Positions 27,865 through 37,243 of a stretch of DNA of 64,000 nucleotides are shown in pieces. This DNA comes from Lysinibacillus sp. OF-1. Lineage in GTDB: Bacteria; Bacillota; Bacilli; Bacillales_A; Planococcaceae. The notes under the pieces are model-generated. The model searched no databases, was not told where the DNA came from, and saw nothing but the letters and a program-made list of their open reading frames with translations. The translations under genes and the position numbers were made by a program. Every line of letters begins with the position of its first letter. The stretch's first letter is position 1. The stretch covers positions 2,604,001-2,668,000 of the forward strand of contig NZ_CP102798.1 in the NCBI RefSeq assembly GCF_028356935.1. The letters are read 5' to 3'.

Positions 27865-27885
27865 AAAAGCAATGTTTTTCAGCAA
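27857..27885 (-). promoter_or_regulatory. Promoter of moeB-moeA-mobB-moaE-moaD
   Basis: Minus-strand TTGCTG (27880-27885), 17-bp spacer, TATAAT (27857-27862), about 50 nt before the moeB ATG. The two divergent promoters share their -10 region, so they should compete for polymerase. Confidence 0.55.
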
Positions 27886-27911
27886 AATACGTTTGAAGGA
27901 GGTCTTTTACT

Positions 27912-28406
27912 GTGCATCCCACACATCAACAGCAACTAATCCAAGTAGCTGTTTTAACGGTCAGTGATACACGCACTAAAGCAGATGATCATGCTGGTCA
28001 GCGCATTCAATCCTTACTTCAAGAAGCTACATTTGAAGTAGTCGACTACCAGCTAACAAAGGATGAACCACTGGATATTGCCAATCATATCAAGAAATGG
28101 TGCAGTGATCACACAATCAATACCATTATCGTCACGGGTGGAACAGGATTTACACCAAGAGACCAAACCTACGACACCATTCTGCCTCTTTTTGAAAAAG
28201 AAATGATGGGGTTTGGTGAATTATTTCGAACTCTCAGCTATGAAGAAATTGGCCCAAAAGCAATGTTTAGTCGAGCCACTGCTGGAAGCCGTCAGCAAAC
28301 CGCTATTTATGTTTTACCAGGTTCTACAAATGCGGTGACATTGGCTATGATGAAGCTCATTCTTCCTACTGTCCAACATTTTGTCGGTGAGTTGAATCGC
28401 CTATGA
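27912..28406 (+). CDS. moaB: Molybdenum cofactor biosynthesis protein MoaB (MogA-like)
   Basis: 164 residues with MoaB/MogA motifs: 'VSDTRTKADDHAG', 'VTGGTGFTPRDQTYD', 'GFGELFRTLSYEEIGPKAM' and 'LPGSTNAV'. It binds molybdopterin and adenylates it ahead of MoeA. GTG start at 27912, with AAGGAGG 9 nt upstream. It overlaps mobA by ATGA. Confidence 0.93.
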   Translation: MHPTHQQQLIQVAVLTVSDTRTKADDHAGQRIQSLLQEATFEVVDYQLTKDEPLDIANHIKKWCSDHTINTIIVTGGTGFTPRDQTYDTILPLFEKEMMGFGELFRTLSYEEIGPKAMFSRATAGSRQQTAIYVLPGSTNAVTLAMMKLILPTVQHFVGELNRL

Positions 28407-28993
28407 AAATTGCTGGAGTTGTATTAGCTGGTGGTCAATCCTCTCGCTATGGTCAGCCTAAAATGTTTGAGCTGTTTGCTGGGCAGGCTTTATATAAACA
28501 TAGTCTCACAGCCTTGCAAAAAAATCGGCTAGATCCTATCATTATTGCTACGAACGCGCACTTACAACATCAATTTGGGCAGGAAAACGTCCAATGGATC
28601 ATCGAAAAGCAGCCACATCAAGGCCCACTTTTTGCTTTGCATTCTATCATGACAGCCTACCCTGATGTGGAATGGTTTTTTGTCGTAGCGAGCGATATGC
28701 CTTATATGAATGCCAATTTTATCAAAAAAATAGTAGGGCTGATTGATGACGCCTATGATGCTATTGTTCCTACGCAAGCGCTACGGGATCAACCATTGGC
28801 GGCATTATATCGACGTACAGCTTTACCAAGGGCAAAGCAATTAACGGAACAAAACAAGCGAAGTATGAAAGTGCTGTTAGAGCAAATTCGTGTTTGCTAC
28901 GTTCCTTTTGATGACAATAGCCCAACATTTGTCAATATCAACGCACAACAAGATTGGTCACAAACGACTAAAAAGGAGTTTAACGATGAATAA
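28403..28993 (+). CDS. mobA: Molybdenum cofactor guanylyltransferase MobA
   Basis: 196 residues. The nucleotide-binding signature [13 protein letters not shown] at the N-terminus and '[10 protein letters not shown]', whose Asp binds Mg2+. It attaches GMP from GTP to Mo-molybdopterin, giving MGD for DMSO-reductase-family enzymes such as the FdhA encoded downstream. ATGA overlap with moaB and 8-bp overlap with moaC: a tightly coupled three-gene operon. Confidence 0.93.
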   Translation: MKIAGVVLAGGQSSRYGQPKMFELFAGQALYKHSLTALQKNRLDPIIIATNAHLQHQFGQENVQWIIEKQPHQGPLFALHSIMTAYPDVEWFFVVASDMPYMNANFIKKIVGLIDDAYDAIVPTQALRDQPLAALYRRTALPRAKQLTEQNKRSMKVLLEQIRVCYVPFDDNSPTFVNINAQQDWSQTTKKEFNDE

Positions 28994-29468
28994 TTTTACA
29001 CATTGGAACGAAGAAGGTCGTCCTAAAATGGTCGATATATCTGCAAAAGAAATCACGACACGTACAGCTATTGCTCGCAGTACGATTATTTTATCGGATG
29101 CAGTCTATGAAGCCATCCAACAAGGTGGCATTAAAAAAGGTGATCCGACGCAAGTTGCTCAAATTGCAGGGATTATGGGTGCTAAAAAAACGGCCGATAT
29201 CATTCCTATGTGCCACCCTATCATGCTACAGGGCACAGATTTCCAGTTTGACTATGAAAAGGCGGAGAATGGCTATGAGCTCCATATTCAAGCCACTGTC
29301 AAATGTAGTGGGAAAACTGGTGTTGAAATGGAAGCCCTTACTGCTGTGTCGATTGCTGCCTTAACTTTTTATGATATGTGCAAAGCCGTTGATAAAACAA
29401 TGGTCATTAAAGAAACCTATCTTGTTGAAAAAACAGGTGGAAAAAGTGGCACCTTTGTGCATAAATAA
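28986..29468 (+). CDS. moaC: Cyclic pyranopterin monophosphate synthase MoaC
   Basis: 160 residues with MoaC hallmarks '[12 protein letters not shown]', '[17 protein letters not shown]', '[13 protein letters not shown]', 'YDMCKAVDK' and 'KTGGKSG'. It rearranges the MoaA product into cPMP. ATG at 28986, chosen for AAGGAG 7 nt upstream, although the frame is open earlier inside mobA. A terminator follows directly. Confidence 0.95.
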   Translation: MNNFTHWNEEGRPKMVDISAKEITTRTAIARSTIILSDAVYEAIQQGGIKKGDPTQVAQIAGIMGAKKTADIIPMCHPIMLQGTDFQFDYEKAENGYELHIQATVKCSGKTGVEMEALTAVSIAALTFYDMCKAVDKTMVIKETYLVEKTGGKSGTFVHK

Positions 29469-29513
29469 ACAGAAAAATTCGGCATCGTTTTGCCGATTTT
29501 TTCTGTTTTTTTA
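29467..29513. terminator. Bidirectional terminator between moaC and moaA
   Basis: AAACAGAAAAA-TCGGCA pairs with TGCCGA-TTTTTTCTGTTT around loop TCGTTT, with a T run on the plus strand. It separates two convergent operons. Confidence 0.75.
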
Positions 29514-29517
29514 CACA

Positions 29518-30534
29518 CTACCCCCCAATGTGAGACATTTCAATTTTTGAATTTTTCCTTTTTGCCATTGTTTGTTCATTGCGTTCATCTGAATAACGAT
29601 CATTTCTTGTTTCCCAAACGTTCGTAATACATTTGATGATGGCTGCATCATCTTGCCCTGATCGTAACAGTTCTCTTAAATCAGTGCCTTCAGTTGCAAA
29701 TAAACAAGTGTATAATGATCCTTCTGCTGAGAGACGAGCACGGGAGCAATTGGAGCAGAAAGAATCTGTCACAGACGAAATCACACCAACCTCACCTTGT
29801 GCATCTTGATATTGAAAGCGCGTTGCCACTTCCCCCCTGTAATTTGGAGCCACTGGCTGTAATGGAGAAAACTGATGGATATGCTCAATGATATCTTTTT
29901 TGGACACCACATCATCTAAACGCCAACCGTTCGAATTCCCTACATCCATATATTCAATAAAGCGTAAAATATGCTGTTTTTCTTTAAAAAATTGAGCCAT
30001 TGTAACAATGTCTTGGTCATTCTTGCCTTTTTGAACAACCATATTAATTTTTACTTGTAAACCCGCTTCTGCTGCCTTTTCAATTCCCTCTAACACCGGC
30101 AATACCTTGCCCCGATGACCATTCATCTCGAAAAAACGTTCTTCATCAAGTGAATCTAGACTAACTGAGACTCGAGATAAGCCTGCTTGTGCCAATGGCT
30201 GTGCATATTTTTTTAATAAAGAGCCATTGGTTGTTAAAGCAATATCTTCTACACCCTCTATATGGTGAATACGGGCAATTAATTCGGGCAAATCACGACG
30301 TAGCAATGGCTCGCCGCCCGTAATTCGCACCTTTTTCACGCCTAATGAAACAAAGATTTTTACTAATCGTTCTATCTCATCAAAATTTAATATTTTATCA
30401 GACGGTAAAAATGCATAATCTGGACCAAATACCTCAGCTGGCATACAATAGCGGCAACGAAAATTACAGCGATCTGTTACGGATATTCTTAAATCTCTTA
30501 ACGGTCTGTGTAATTGGTCTTGTAGATTCGTCAT
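29518..30534 (-). CDS. moaA: GTP 3',8-cyclase MoaA (radical SAM)
   Basis: 338 residues. Radical SAM cluster motif 'CNFRCRYC' (about 23-30), 'TGGEPLLR', and the C-terminal 4Fe-4S Cys set ('[10 protein letters not shown]', then Cys in 'LYTCLF'), ending in Gly-Gly. First step of Moco synthesis, from GTP. Its ATG follows the fdhD stop with no gap, so it is cotranscribed with fdhD and the DUF2294 gene. A short extra stretch (about 305-335, Arg/Lys/Glu-rich) precedes the terminal Gly-Gly. Confidence 0.95.
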   Translation of the reverse strand: MTNLQDQLHRPLRDLRISVTDRCNFRCRYCMPAEVFGPDYAFLPSDKILNFDEIERLVKIFVSLGVKKVRITGGEPLLRRDLPELIARIHHIEGVEDIALTTNGSLLKKYAQPLAQAGLSRVSVSLDSLDEERFFEMNGHRGKVLPVLEGIEKAAEAGLQVKINMVVQKGKNDQDIVTMAQFFKEKQHILRFIEYMDVGNSNGWRLDDVVSKKDIIEHIHQFSPLQPVAPNYRGEVATRFQYQDAQGEVGVISSVTDSFCSNCSRARLSAEGSLYTCLFATEGTDLRELLRSGQDDAAIIKCITNVWETRNDRYSDERNEQTMAKRKNSKIEMSHIGG

Positions 30535-31353
30535 TTAATCTCCTTCTTTCAGTACATTCTGAGCTGGTAATAGGATGCGGTGTGGATGTGTATAAATATT
30601 CAATGAATGCTGTCGGATAAAGCCTACCGTCGTAATGCCAAGCTGCTCAGCCAATTGCAAGGCTAATTCAGTTGGAGCTGATTTAGACAGCACAATGGCA
30701 CAGCCTATTTTGGAGACTTTGAGTAAAATCTCCGACGATATTCGTCCGCTAAAAACAATTATTTTATCTTGCATACGGATGTTATTGCGTAAGCAATAGC
30801 CGTAAATTTTATCTAAAGCATTGTGGCGTCCAATATCCATACGACTTAACACAATGCCATTGACATCACATAGTGCAGCATTATGCACACCACCCGTTTT
30901 CTTAAAAATGTCGGCACCATCCTGCATCGCATGCATTAAACGGAAGCAATCCTCAGTCGACATTTGCACCTGAACGTCTTCCATTTTTTTTGCTGCTAAT
31001 GCATCATTCGTAAAAACAAATCCTTGTCGACTCATCCCACAGCAAGAGGTAATATAGCGTTTGTTTTGCGTCTGCTGATAATAAGGATTGACATGCTTTG
31101 TTTTAATATGCACAAAGCCTTCTTTTTCTTGGTGCCAAATTTCCTCAATATCCTCAAAGCTACGAATCACTCGTTCAGAAGCTAAATAGCCGATGACCAT
31201 ATCTTCTACATACTCTGGTGTACATACCATCGTGACAAATTCTTGCTGATTAATTTTTACGGTCACCGCGTATTCTGAGACGATTAAATCATCCATTTCT
31301 TTCACTTGCTGTCCTTCAACTCGCACAATTTTCCTTGTTATTGCTCGCTCCAT
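30535..31353 (-). CDS. fdhD: Formate dehydrogenase accessory sulfurtransferase FdhD
   Basis: 272 residues. Conserved 'SCCGMSRQG' cysteine site (about residue 104-107), 'MDIGRHNALDKIYGY' and 'FSGRISSEILLKVSKIG'. FdhD carries sulfur from a cysteine desulfurase to Mo-bis-MGD, forming the Mo=S ligand required by formate dehydrogenase. Placement divergent from fdhA and in one operon with moaA matches that role. Confidence 0.94.
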   Translation of the reverse strand: MERAITRKIVRVEGQQVKEMDDLIVSEYAVTVKINQQEFVTMVCTPEYVEDMVIGYLASERVIRSFEDIEEIWHQEKEGFVHIKTKHVNPYYQQTQNKRYITSCCGMSRQGFVFTNDALAAKKMEDVQVQMSTEDCFRLMHAMQDGADIFKKTGGVHNAALCDVNGIVLSRMDIGRHNALDKIYGYCLRNNIRMQDKIIVFSGRISSEILLKVSKIGCAIVLSKSAPTELALQLAEQLGITTVGFIRQHSLNIYTHPHRILLPAQNVLKEGD

Positions 31354-31365
31354 AAGGCATCCCCT

Positions 31366-31713
31366 TTATTCACTGATATTCTTTTCAAAAACAAAGACGG
31401 AAATCGCAAAATCCTCTTCAATTTTAATATCTGAAAATAGGTGGAGTAGTTTGCTACCCATCAATTCTTCCATACCCTCTGGTGGTGATTGCGTATATAA
31501 ATCCTGAATCATACTCGTCCTTGCAGCATGCACCATTTTTAACCCTTCTGGTGTACTGGCAATAAATTTTTCTGTCGGTGTGATATTACCGTATAAAGTA
31601 GATACAGCCATATTCTCGACAAAAACGGTATGAATACGTTCAGGTCCTTTACCAAATACTTCCTTGCGTAACTTTCGAATCATGTCATTAAATTCGTGTA
31701 TTTTTTTAGACAT
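31366..31713 (-). CDS. DUF2294 (MpsC-like) domain protein
   Basis: About 115 residues, soluble; 'VFGKGPERIHTVFVENMAV' and the C-terminal 'ISVFVFEKN' fit the DUF2294 family, some members of which are named MpsC. Its function is not established. ATG at 31713 (MSKKIHEF), chosen because GGGAG lies upstream; the frame is open further. First gene of the DUF2294-fdhD-moaA operon, 12 nt before fdhD, which suggests a link with formate oxidation. Confidence 0.75.
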   Translation of the reverse strand: MSKKIHEFNDMIRKLRKEVFGKGPERIHTVFVENMAVSTLYGNITPTEKFIASTPEGLKMVHAARTSMIQDLYTQSPPEGMEELMGSKLLHLFSDIKIEEDFAISVFVFEKNISE

Positions 31714-31828
31714 AGCAACGATTCTCCCATCGTAATTAAACTTTTTTAGGTAAATGGTTATGAGGGTCACCCTTACAGTTTGTTAATGATATAGCAACTT
31801 TTAAAAAAATAAAAGAGAAAATACTTTT

Positions 31829-31843
31829 TGATAATAATTCTCA
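31829..31843. promoter_or_regulatory. Fur-box-like site
   Basis: TGATAATAATTCTCA matches the 7-1-7 Fur consensus TGATAATNATTATCA at 14 of 15 positions. It lies between the divergent DUF2294-fdhD-moaA and fdhA units, just upstream of the fdhA promoter. Control of an Fe-S-rich enzyme by iron is plausible but untested. Confidence 0.45.
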
Positions 31844-31866
31844 TTTAATAAATTTTATGATAAATA

Positions 31867-31895
31867 TTGTTCATTTTGAAGGAAAGAGCTATAAT
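31867..31895 (+). promoter_or_regulatory. Probable promoter of fdhA
   Basis: TTGTTC (31867-31872), 17-bp spacer, TATAAT (31890-31895). It gives an unusually long leader of about 390 nt before the TTG of fdhA. Confidence 0.5.
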
Positions 31896-32006
31896 ATTCA
31901 TATCACAAATGGAATTGATTTATTTTGATCCCTATGTCACGATGTTGCATAGTGTTTTTAATATTTAAATTCTATTGTTATTAAAAAATAAAAGTAGATT
32001 GAGTTT

Positions 32007-32093
32007 TTAGCAAGGCCTGCTAAGAATTTTATCCACCATGAATCATTAGCATGTCTTGGACATGTTATTTCATGGTGGATTTTTTATTTTTTT
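32007..32093 (+). promoter_or_regulatory. Leader stem-loops and terminator-like structure upstream of fdhA
   Basis: First hairpin: TTAGCA/TGCTAA (32007-32023). Second: a 12-bp outer stem (32031-32042 with 32069-32080), an inner CATGTC/GACATG stem (32050-32064), then T5-A-T7. The T run is on the plus strand, and no plus-strand gene lies upstream, so it must interrupt the fdhA leader. It looks like an attenuator or riboswitch expression platform; I could not match it to the Moco riboswitch. Confidence 0.55.
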
Positions 32094-32288
32094 AAAAACC
32101 GAGACATGGATAACTTGTTATGATCTAGCAATTTGCCTATTTTGAGGTAGCTTCAAGAACAATTGGGAATTACAATGATAACAAGACAATCTTTTCAAAA
32201 ATAACCAACTCGATTTGTTATTCCCTTTTTGTCTTAAGCTGCAACATGTTGTCCGATTAGTCTCAAAGTGCAAAAGGAGGAAGTTATC

Positions 32289-35225
32289 TTGACTCAAATT
32301 AATATTAATGGCGTATCGTATGATGTAAAAGAAGGAGCTACAATCCTTGATACCATTAATCAGCATGACATTCCGCATCCACAGATCTGTCATGTGCCTG
32401 CTGTTGATCCAATCGAAACATGTGATACATGTATCGTGGAGGTGAACGGTCAATTAGTTCGTTCCTGCTCCACAAAGGCAGTAGACGGCATGAATGTTTT
32501 ATTAACTTCTGACAAAGCAAAAGCAGCACAAACAGAAGCGATGGATCGTCTACTCGAAAATCATTTACTGTACTGTACAGTTTGTGATAATAACAATGGA
32601 AATTGTGCATTACACAACACGGCTGAAATGATGGAAATCGAGCATCAAAAATATCCTTACCAACCGAAAGTGGAACCTCATGAAGTGGACATGTCACACC
32701 CGTTTTATCGATATGACCCTAACCAATGTATCGCTTGTGGTCAATGTGTAGAGGTTTGTCAAAATTTACAGGTGAATGAAACATTATCCCTCGATTGGGA
32801 AGCCGAAAGACCACGCGTCATATGGGATACTGGCGTAGCAATTAATGATTCTTCCTGTGTAAGTTGCGGTCAATGTGTAACCGTTTGTCCATGTAATGCC
32901 TTAATGGAAAAATCCATGCTTGGAGAGGCTGGATTTATGACTGGTCTGAAACAGGATATGTTAGATCCAATGATCAGTTTAATTAAGGAAGTTGAACCGG
33001 GCTATAGCGGTATTTTTGCCGTTTCTGAAGTGGAAGCAGCTATGCGTAGTAAACGTACTAGAAAAACAAAAACAGTATGTACTTTCTGTGGTGTAGGTTG
33101 TTCATTCGAAGTTTGGACAAAAGACCGTAAAATTTTAAAAGTACAACCTTCCGAAGGTCCCGTTAACGCAATTTCTACTTGTGTCAAAGGGAAATTTGGT
33201 TGGGACTTCGTTAATTCTGAGGAACGAATTACTAAACCTCTTATTCGTAAAAATAATGAATTTGTTGAATCATCATGGGATGAGGCACTCGATTTAATTG
33301 CCACAAAGCTTGGTGGTATTCAGCAGCAATTTGGTCCTGGTTCTGTCGGCTTTATCTCATCTTCTAAAATTACAAATGAAGAGAATTACTTAATTCAAAA
33401 AATGGCACGTCAGTTATTTGGAACAAATGATGTCGATAATTGTTCCCGTTATTGTCAATCCCCTGCTACTGATGGTTTATTACGTACAGTAGGTTTAGGT
33501 GGTGACGCGGGTACGATCAAAGATATTGCCAAGGCTGGTCTTGTCATCATTGTTGGGGCTAACCCAGCTGAAGGACACCCTGTTTTAGCAACACGTGTGA
33601 AACGTGCACATAAATTACATGGTCAGAAATTAATTGTTGCGGATATTCGTAAACATGAAATGGCTGAGCGTTCTGACATCTTTATGCGTCCGAAGCAAGG
33701 TACTGACCAAGTTTGGTTAATGGCCGTTACCAAATATATCATTGACCAAGGTTGGCACGATGAAGCCTTTATTCAAGAAAACGTCCTTCATTATGATGAT
33801 TTTAAACAAGTACTTGAAACATATACACTTGATTATGCGCAAGAAATGACGGGTATTAGTAAAGAAACATTGATCGAAGTGGCTGAAATGATTCGTGATG
33901 CAGATGGTACATGTGTGCTTTGGGGCATGGGTGTAACACAAAATACTGGTGGCTCTTATACATCCGCAGCGATTTCAAATTTACTTTTAGCAACTGGGAA
34001 CTATCGTCGTCCAGGTGCGGGTGCCTACCCTCTTCGTGGTCATAACAATGTGCAAGGTGCCTGTGATATGGGTACACTACCAACTCTCTTGCCAGGTTAT
34101 CAAAAGGTAACAGATGAGGCAGCGCGTGCAAAATTCGAAAAAGCTTACGGTGTCCCAATTCAGTCGCAACCAGGTCGAACTAATATGCAAATGTTAGATG
34201 CGATTATGGAAGGTAAAATGAAAGCCATGTATTTAGTGGGCGAAGATATGGCGCTTGTTGATTGTAATGCCAACCATGTAGATGAGGTGCTTTCACAACT
34301 AGACTTTTTTGTTGTCCAAGATTGTTTCCTATCACGTACAGCACAATATGCAGATGTGATTTTACCTGCTGCGCCTTCCCTTGAAAAAGAAGGTACATTC
34401 ACGAATACAGAACGTCGTGTTCAACGCCTCTATCAAGTATTACCAACACTTGGTGAATCGAAAGCAGATTGGGAAATCTTGCAAGCGGTTGCTCGTCGTT
34501 TAGGAGCAGATTGGCATTATGATCATCCAAGTGACATCTTTGATGAAATGACCAGCCTGTCCCCCCTCTTCTCACAAGCTAACTATGATGTCTTAGAAGG
34601 CTGGGGTAGCTTCTGCTGGGGTAGCCATGATGGTAAAGATACACCTTTACTATATGAAGATGGTTTCAATTTCCCTGATAAAAAAGCTCGTTTTGCTTTA
34701 AATGATTGGGTGCAACCTGTGGAATATGAGGCACAGTACGATTGTCTTATTAATAATGGTCGTATGCTTGAACACTTCCATGAAGGAAATCTAACAAATA
34801 AATCAAAAGGTATTCAATCGAAAGTACCTGATATTTTCGTTGAAGTATCACCGGAACTGGCGAAGGAACGAGGTATTGCAGATGGAGCCTTACTTCGTTT
34901 AGTATCTCCTTATGGTGCATTAAAGCTAAATGCTCTTGTCACAGATCGCGTGCAAGGAAACGAATTATTTTTACCGATGAACTCCGTTAATAAAGATTCA
35001 GCTATCAACTTCTTAACGGGCCCTGCAGCAGATGTGAATACATCAACACCAGCTTATAAACAAACAAAAGTACGAGTTGAAGTGCTAAAAGCAAAAGGAA
35101 AATCACCACTTCCTCGTACGAACCCACGCTATAAAAAACGTCATCCTCAAAATGGTGTTGAGGTTCATCGGAAATGGAATCGTCCTGGCTACGTTCACTT
35201 AACAACTATTAACGAAAGAGAGTGA
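32289..35225 (+). CDS. fdhA: Formate dehydrogenase alpha subunit (Mo-bis-MGD, cysteine type)
   Basis: About 979 residues, like B. subtilis YrhE/YjgC. N-terminal plant-type [2Fe-2S] domain (Cys ligands within about 30-65), then two 4Fe-4S ferredoxin motifs ('CIACGQCVEVC' and 'CVSCGQCVTVC'), then the Mo domain with its own cluster ('CTFCGVGC') and catalytic Cys in 'SRYCQSP' (about 389) where E. coli FdhF has selenocysteine. No signal peptide, so cytoplasmic. It oxidises formate to CO2; the electron acceptor is not visible. TTG start at 32289, with AGGAGG directly upstream. Four bases before the DUF1641 gene. Confidence 0.94.
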   Translation: MTQININGVSYDVKEGATILDTINQHDIPHPQICHVPAVDPIETCDTCIVEVNGQLVRSCSTKAVDGMNVLLTSDKAKAAQTEAMDRLLENHLLYCTVCDNNNGNCALHNTAEMMEIEHQKYPYQPKVEPHEVDMSHPFYRYDPNQCIACGQCVEVCQNLQVNETLSLDWEAERPRVIWDTGVAINDSSCVSCGQCVTVCPCNALMEKSMLGEAGFMTGLKQDMLDPMISLIKEVEPGYSGIFAVSEVEAAMRSKRTRKTKTVCTFCGVGCSFEVWTKDRKILKVQPSEGPVNAISTCVKGKFGWDFVNSEERITKPLIRKNNEFVESSWDEALDLIATKLGGIQQQFGPGSVGFISSSKITNEENYLIQKMARQLFGTNDVDNCSRYCQSPATDGLLRTVGLGGDAGTIKDIAKAGLVIIVGANPAEGHPVLATRVKRAHKLHGQKLIVADIRKHEMAERSDIFMRPKQGTDQVWLMAVTKYIIDQGWHDEAFIQENVLHYDDFKQVLETYTLDYAQEMTGISKETLIEVAEMIRDADGTCVLWGMGVTQNTGGSYTSAAISNLLLATGNYRRPGAGAYPLRGHNNVQGACDMGTLPTLLPGYQKVTDEAARAKFEKAYGVPIQSQPGRTNMQMLDAIMEGKMKAMYLVGEDMALVDCNANHVDEVLSQLDFFVVQDCFLSRTAQYADVILPAAPSLEKEGTFTNTERRVQRLYQVLPTLGESKADWEILQAVARRLGADWHYDHPSDIFDEMTSLSPLFSQANYDVLEGWGSFCWGSHDGKDTPLLYEDGFNFPDKKARFALNDWVQPVEYEAQYDCLINNGRMLEHFHEGNLTNKSKGIQSKVPDIFVEVSPELAKERGIADGALLRLVSPYGALKLNALVTDRVQGNELFLPMNSVNKDSAINFLTGPAADVNTSTPAYKQTKVRVEVLKAKGKSPLPRTNPRYKKRHPQNGVEVHRKWNRPGYVHLTTINERE

Positions 35226-35229
35226 GAGC

Positions 35230-35709
35230 ATGGCTGTACCTATTACAAGCATTAAAAAACAACAATTGACGGAAGAACAACTAAAGGAACAAAAATTAGA
35301 CAATCTAAAAGAACTGCTTTCTGATAATGAAGAAGCCGTTAATCAAGTGTTTAGTATTATGGCTGAATTGAATGATATAGGTGCACTAGAAGCAGCAATG
35401 AAGCTACTAGAAGCGAAAGAGAATGTGGCCCATATTGCACTTGGACAATTAACTCGTAAGCCTGTAACCAATATTATTAATAATTTAATGGGCGTTGCAG
35501 GAGCATTGACGGAGCTCAATCCAGAAACAACGACTAAGCTAATTGACGGCTTAAATTCAGGTGTAGATGAAGCGAGCAAAGCACTTGAATCCAATGAAAA
35601 AGTAAGTGCCTTTAAGCTTATGAAAATGTTAAATGATCCAGATGTCAATCGTGCGCTCAATTTTGGAGTCCATTTCTTAAAGGGACTTGGCAAAGGCTTA
35701 AAAGAATAA
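35230..35709 (+). CDS. DUF1641 protein, formate dehydrogenase partner (YrhD-like)
   Basis: 159 residues, helical, hydrophilic N-terminus then a repeated Ala/Leu/Gly-rich part ('LGQLTRKPVTNIINNLMGVAGAL', 'GVHFLKGLGKGLKE'). The family regularly follows fdhA in Bacillales, as yrhD follows yrhE, and is thought to be an accessory or electron-transfer partner. No metal-binding Cys. ATG 5 nt after the fdhA stop, within the same operon. Confidence 0.85.
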   Translation: MAVPITSIKKQQLTEEQLKEQKLDNLKELLSDNEEAVNQVFSIMAELNDIGALEAAMKLLEAKENVAHIALGQLTRKPVTNIINNLMGVAGALTELNPETTTKLIDGLNSGVDEASKALESNEKVSAFKLMKMLNDPDVNRALNFGVHFLKGLGKGLKE

Positions 35710-35721
35710 GGTGGTTCCGAC

Positions 35722-36768
35722 ATGTTAGTAAAAGAAGATGTTATCAACGCATTACAACAAGTAGAAGATCCAGAGCTTCATCAGAGTATCGTCAAATTGA
35801 ATATGGTGCGTAATATTCAAATAAACGGCACCCATCTATCGCTGGATATTATTTTAACCATTCCAGGTTGTCCTTTAAAAGCGAAGATCCAGCATGATGT
35901 GGAAAAAGCATTACAAGCGATTGGTGCCTCCAGTGTTGCCATTACCTTTGGGGCTATGACAGATCAGGAACGTCGCACATTAACTGCGTCTCTACAAGCG
36001 AAAAATGTGACAGAGCAAGGAATGCCGAATATGCTACTGCTTAATTCTGGTGTGCAATTCATTGCCATCACAAGTGGTAAGGGCGGTGTTGGGAAATCGA
36101 CTGTGACCATTAATTTAGCAGTCGCCCTTGCCCGTCTCGGCAAACGGGTAGGAATACTTGATGCGGATATCTATGGCTTTAGTATTCCTGCTATGATGAA
36201 TATTGACCAAAAACCTACTATGCTTGACCAAACAGCTATTCCAGTAGAAAGTCATGGGGTTAAATTAATGTCGATGGGCTTTTTTACCAATGACAACCAG
36301 CCTGTTATGTGGCGTGGCCCCATGCTCAACAAATGGATTCGCAATTTCCTTGTCAACACATTATGGGGAGACTTGGACTATCTTCTGATAGATTTACCAC
36401 CAGGGACAGGCGATGTGGCCATTGATATGGCAGCCATGATTCCTCAGGCACAGGAAATCATTGTAACAACACCACATCTTGCTGCTTCTCACGTCGCATC
36501 CCGTGCAGGCTTGATGGCTCAACATACGAAACATACTATTCTTGGTGTTGTTGAAAACATGGCTTATTTTGAAGGAGCAGATGGTCAAAAAAACTATCTG
36601 TTTGGACAAGGTGGAGCCGATCAGTTAGCAGATTTACTGCAAACACAAGTAATCGCCCATGTTCCTTTTGCTCAACCTGAAGAAAATACAGGCTCATCAG
36701 TATATGAGGAAGAAACGATTATCGGTGAGATATTTACTAACCTAGCAGAAGATTTGCTTTACCAATAA
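35722..36768 (+). CDS. Mrp/NBP35-family P-loop ATPase (SalA/ApbC-like)
   Basis: 348 residues. Residues 1-85 are a MIP18/DUF59 domain ('VEDPELHQSIVKLNMV'); then a deviant Walker A SGKGGVGKST (about 116), 'DADIYGFSIP' and 'DLPPGTGD'. Mrp proteins carry or assemble Fe-S clusters. The C-terminal CxxC of the E. coli and NBP35-type proteins is missing: 'NMAYFEGADGQKNYLFGQGG' stands in its place. It follows the DUF1641 gene by 12 nt, so it may help cluster insertion into FdhA. A SalA-type regulatory role is the alternative. Confidence 0.88.
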   Translation: MLVKEDVINALQQVEDPELHQSIVKLNMVRNIQINGTHLSLDIILTIPGCPLKAKIQHDVEKALQAIGASSVAITFGAMTDQERRTLTASLQAKNVTEQGMPNMLLLNSGVQFIAITSGKGGVGKSTVTINLAVALARLGKRVGILDADIYGFSIPAMMNIDQKPTMLDQTAIPVESHGVKLMSMGFFTNDNQPVMWRGPMLNKWIRNFLVNTLWGDLDYLLIDLPPGTGDVAIDMAAMIPQAQEIIVTTPHLAASHVASRAGLMAQHTKHTILGVVENMAYFEGADGQKNYLFGQGGADQLADLLQTQVIAHVPFAQPEENTGSSVYEEETIIGEIFTNLAEDLLYQ

Positions 36769-36771
36769 AAC

Positions 36772-36813
36772 AAAAATCCCTTGATTTGCTTTTACACAAA
36801 TCAAGGGATTTTT
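36772..36813. terminator. Bidirectional terminator after the fdhA operon
   Basis: A 17-bp perfect stem (36772-36788 with 36797-36813) rich in A/T at its ends, loop CTTTTACA. It serves the fdhA operon and the convergent small gene at 36817. Confidence 0.85.
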
Positions 36814-36816
36814 CTG

Positions 36817-37107
36817 TCACAAATAGCCTGCCTTTTTTAACACTTGCATGAAATAAAAACGGTACGTATTTTGAACAAAGGTATCTAAAGGTAGTCCAAC
36901 ATTGACCTGATATTTCGTAAAAATAAAATAAAACCGTTTATCCCATTTTAAATGCAGGAGCTCCCCTGCCTCTTCACCATATTTCATAGTAAATTCCTCA
37001 ATCAAAGGCTCAATCATCTCATAACAATAGTCTTTTAAATGGGCGAGTGCTTCAATATCTTTATCCCTTTGAAAGCGTATAATCCAATCCACTAATTGCT
37101 CATTCAT
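36817..37107 (-). CDS. Hypothetical protein, 96 aa
   Basis: Not recognised with confidence. A small, acidic, helical protein with no signal or membrane segment; 'CYEMIEPLIEEFTMKYGEEAG' followed by 'DTFVQNTYRFYFMQVLKK' weakly resembles the region-2 helices of sigma-70-like factors, but the pattern is too loose to assign. AAGGATG about 10 nt before the ATG. Monocistronic, convergent with the fdhA operon. Confidence 0.6.
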   Translation of the reverse strand: MNEQLVDWIIRFQRDKDIEALAHLKDYCYEMIEPLIEEFTMKYGEEAGELLHLKWDKRFYFIFTKYQVNVGLPLDTFVQNTYRFYFMQVLKKAGYL

Positions 37108-37243
37108 GTTTGTACGTCATCCTTTTACATAGAGTTTCTTCCTATTAAATTATACTCCTTTTTTACAGAATCGAAAAATGAACAGTTTTTTCAAATAGAT
37201 GGTTTTAACTTGTTGTCAAAAGGATAAACATTGGCATTCGCCA

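Noticed and set aside
32007..32093. Moco riboswitch upstream of fdhA
   Set aside because: The position is attractive, but I could not find the conserved core of that RNA class; only stem-loops and a terminator-like tail are visible, so it is reported as an unassigned leader.
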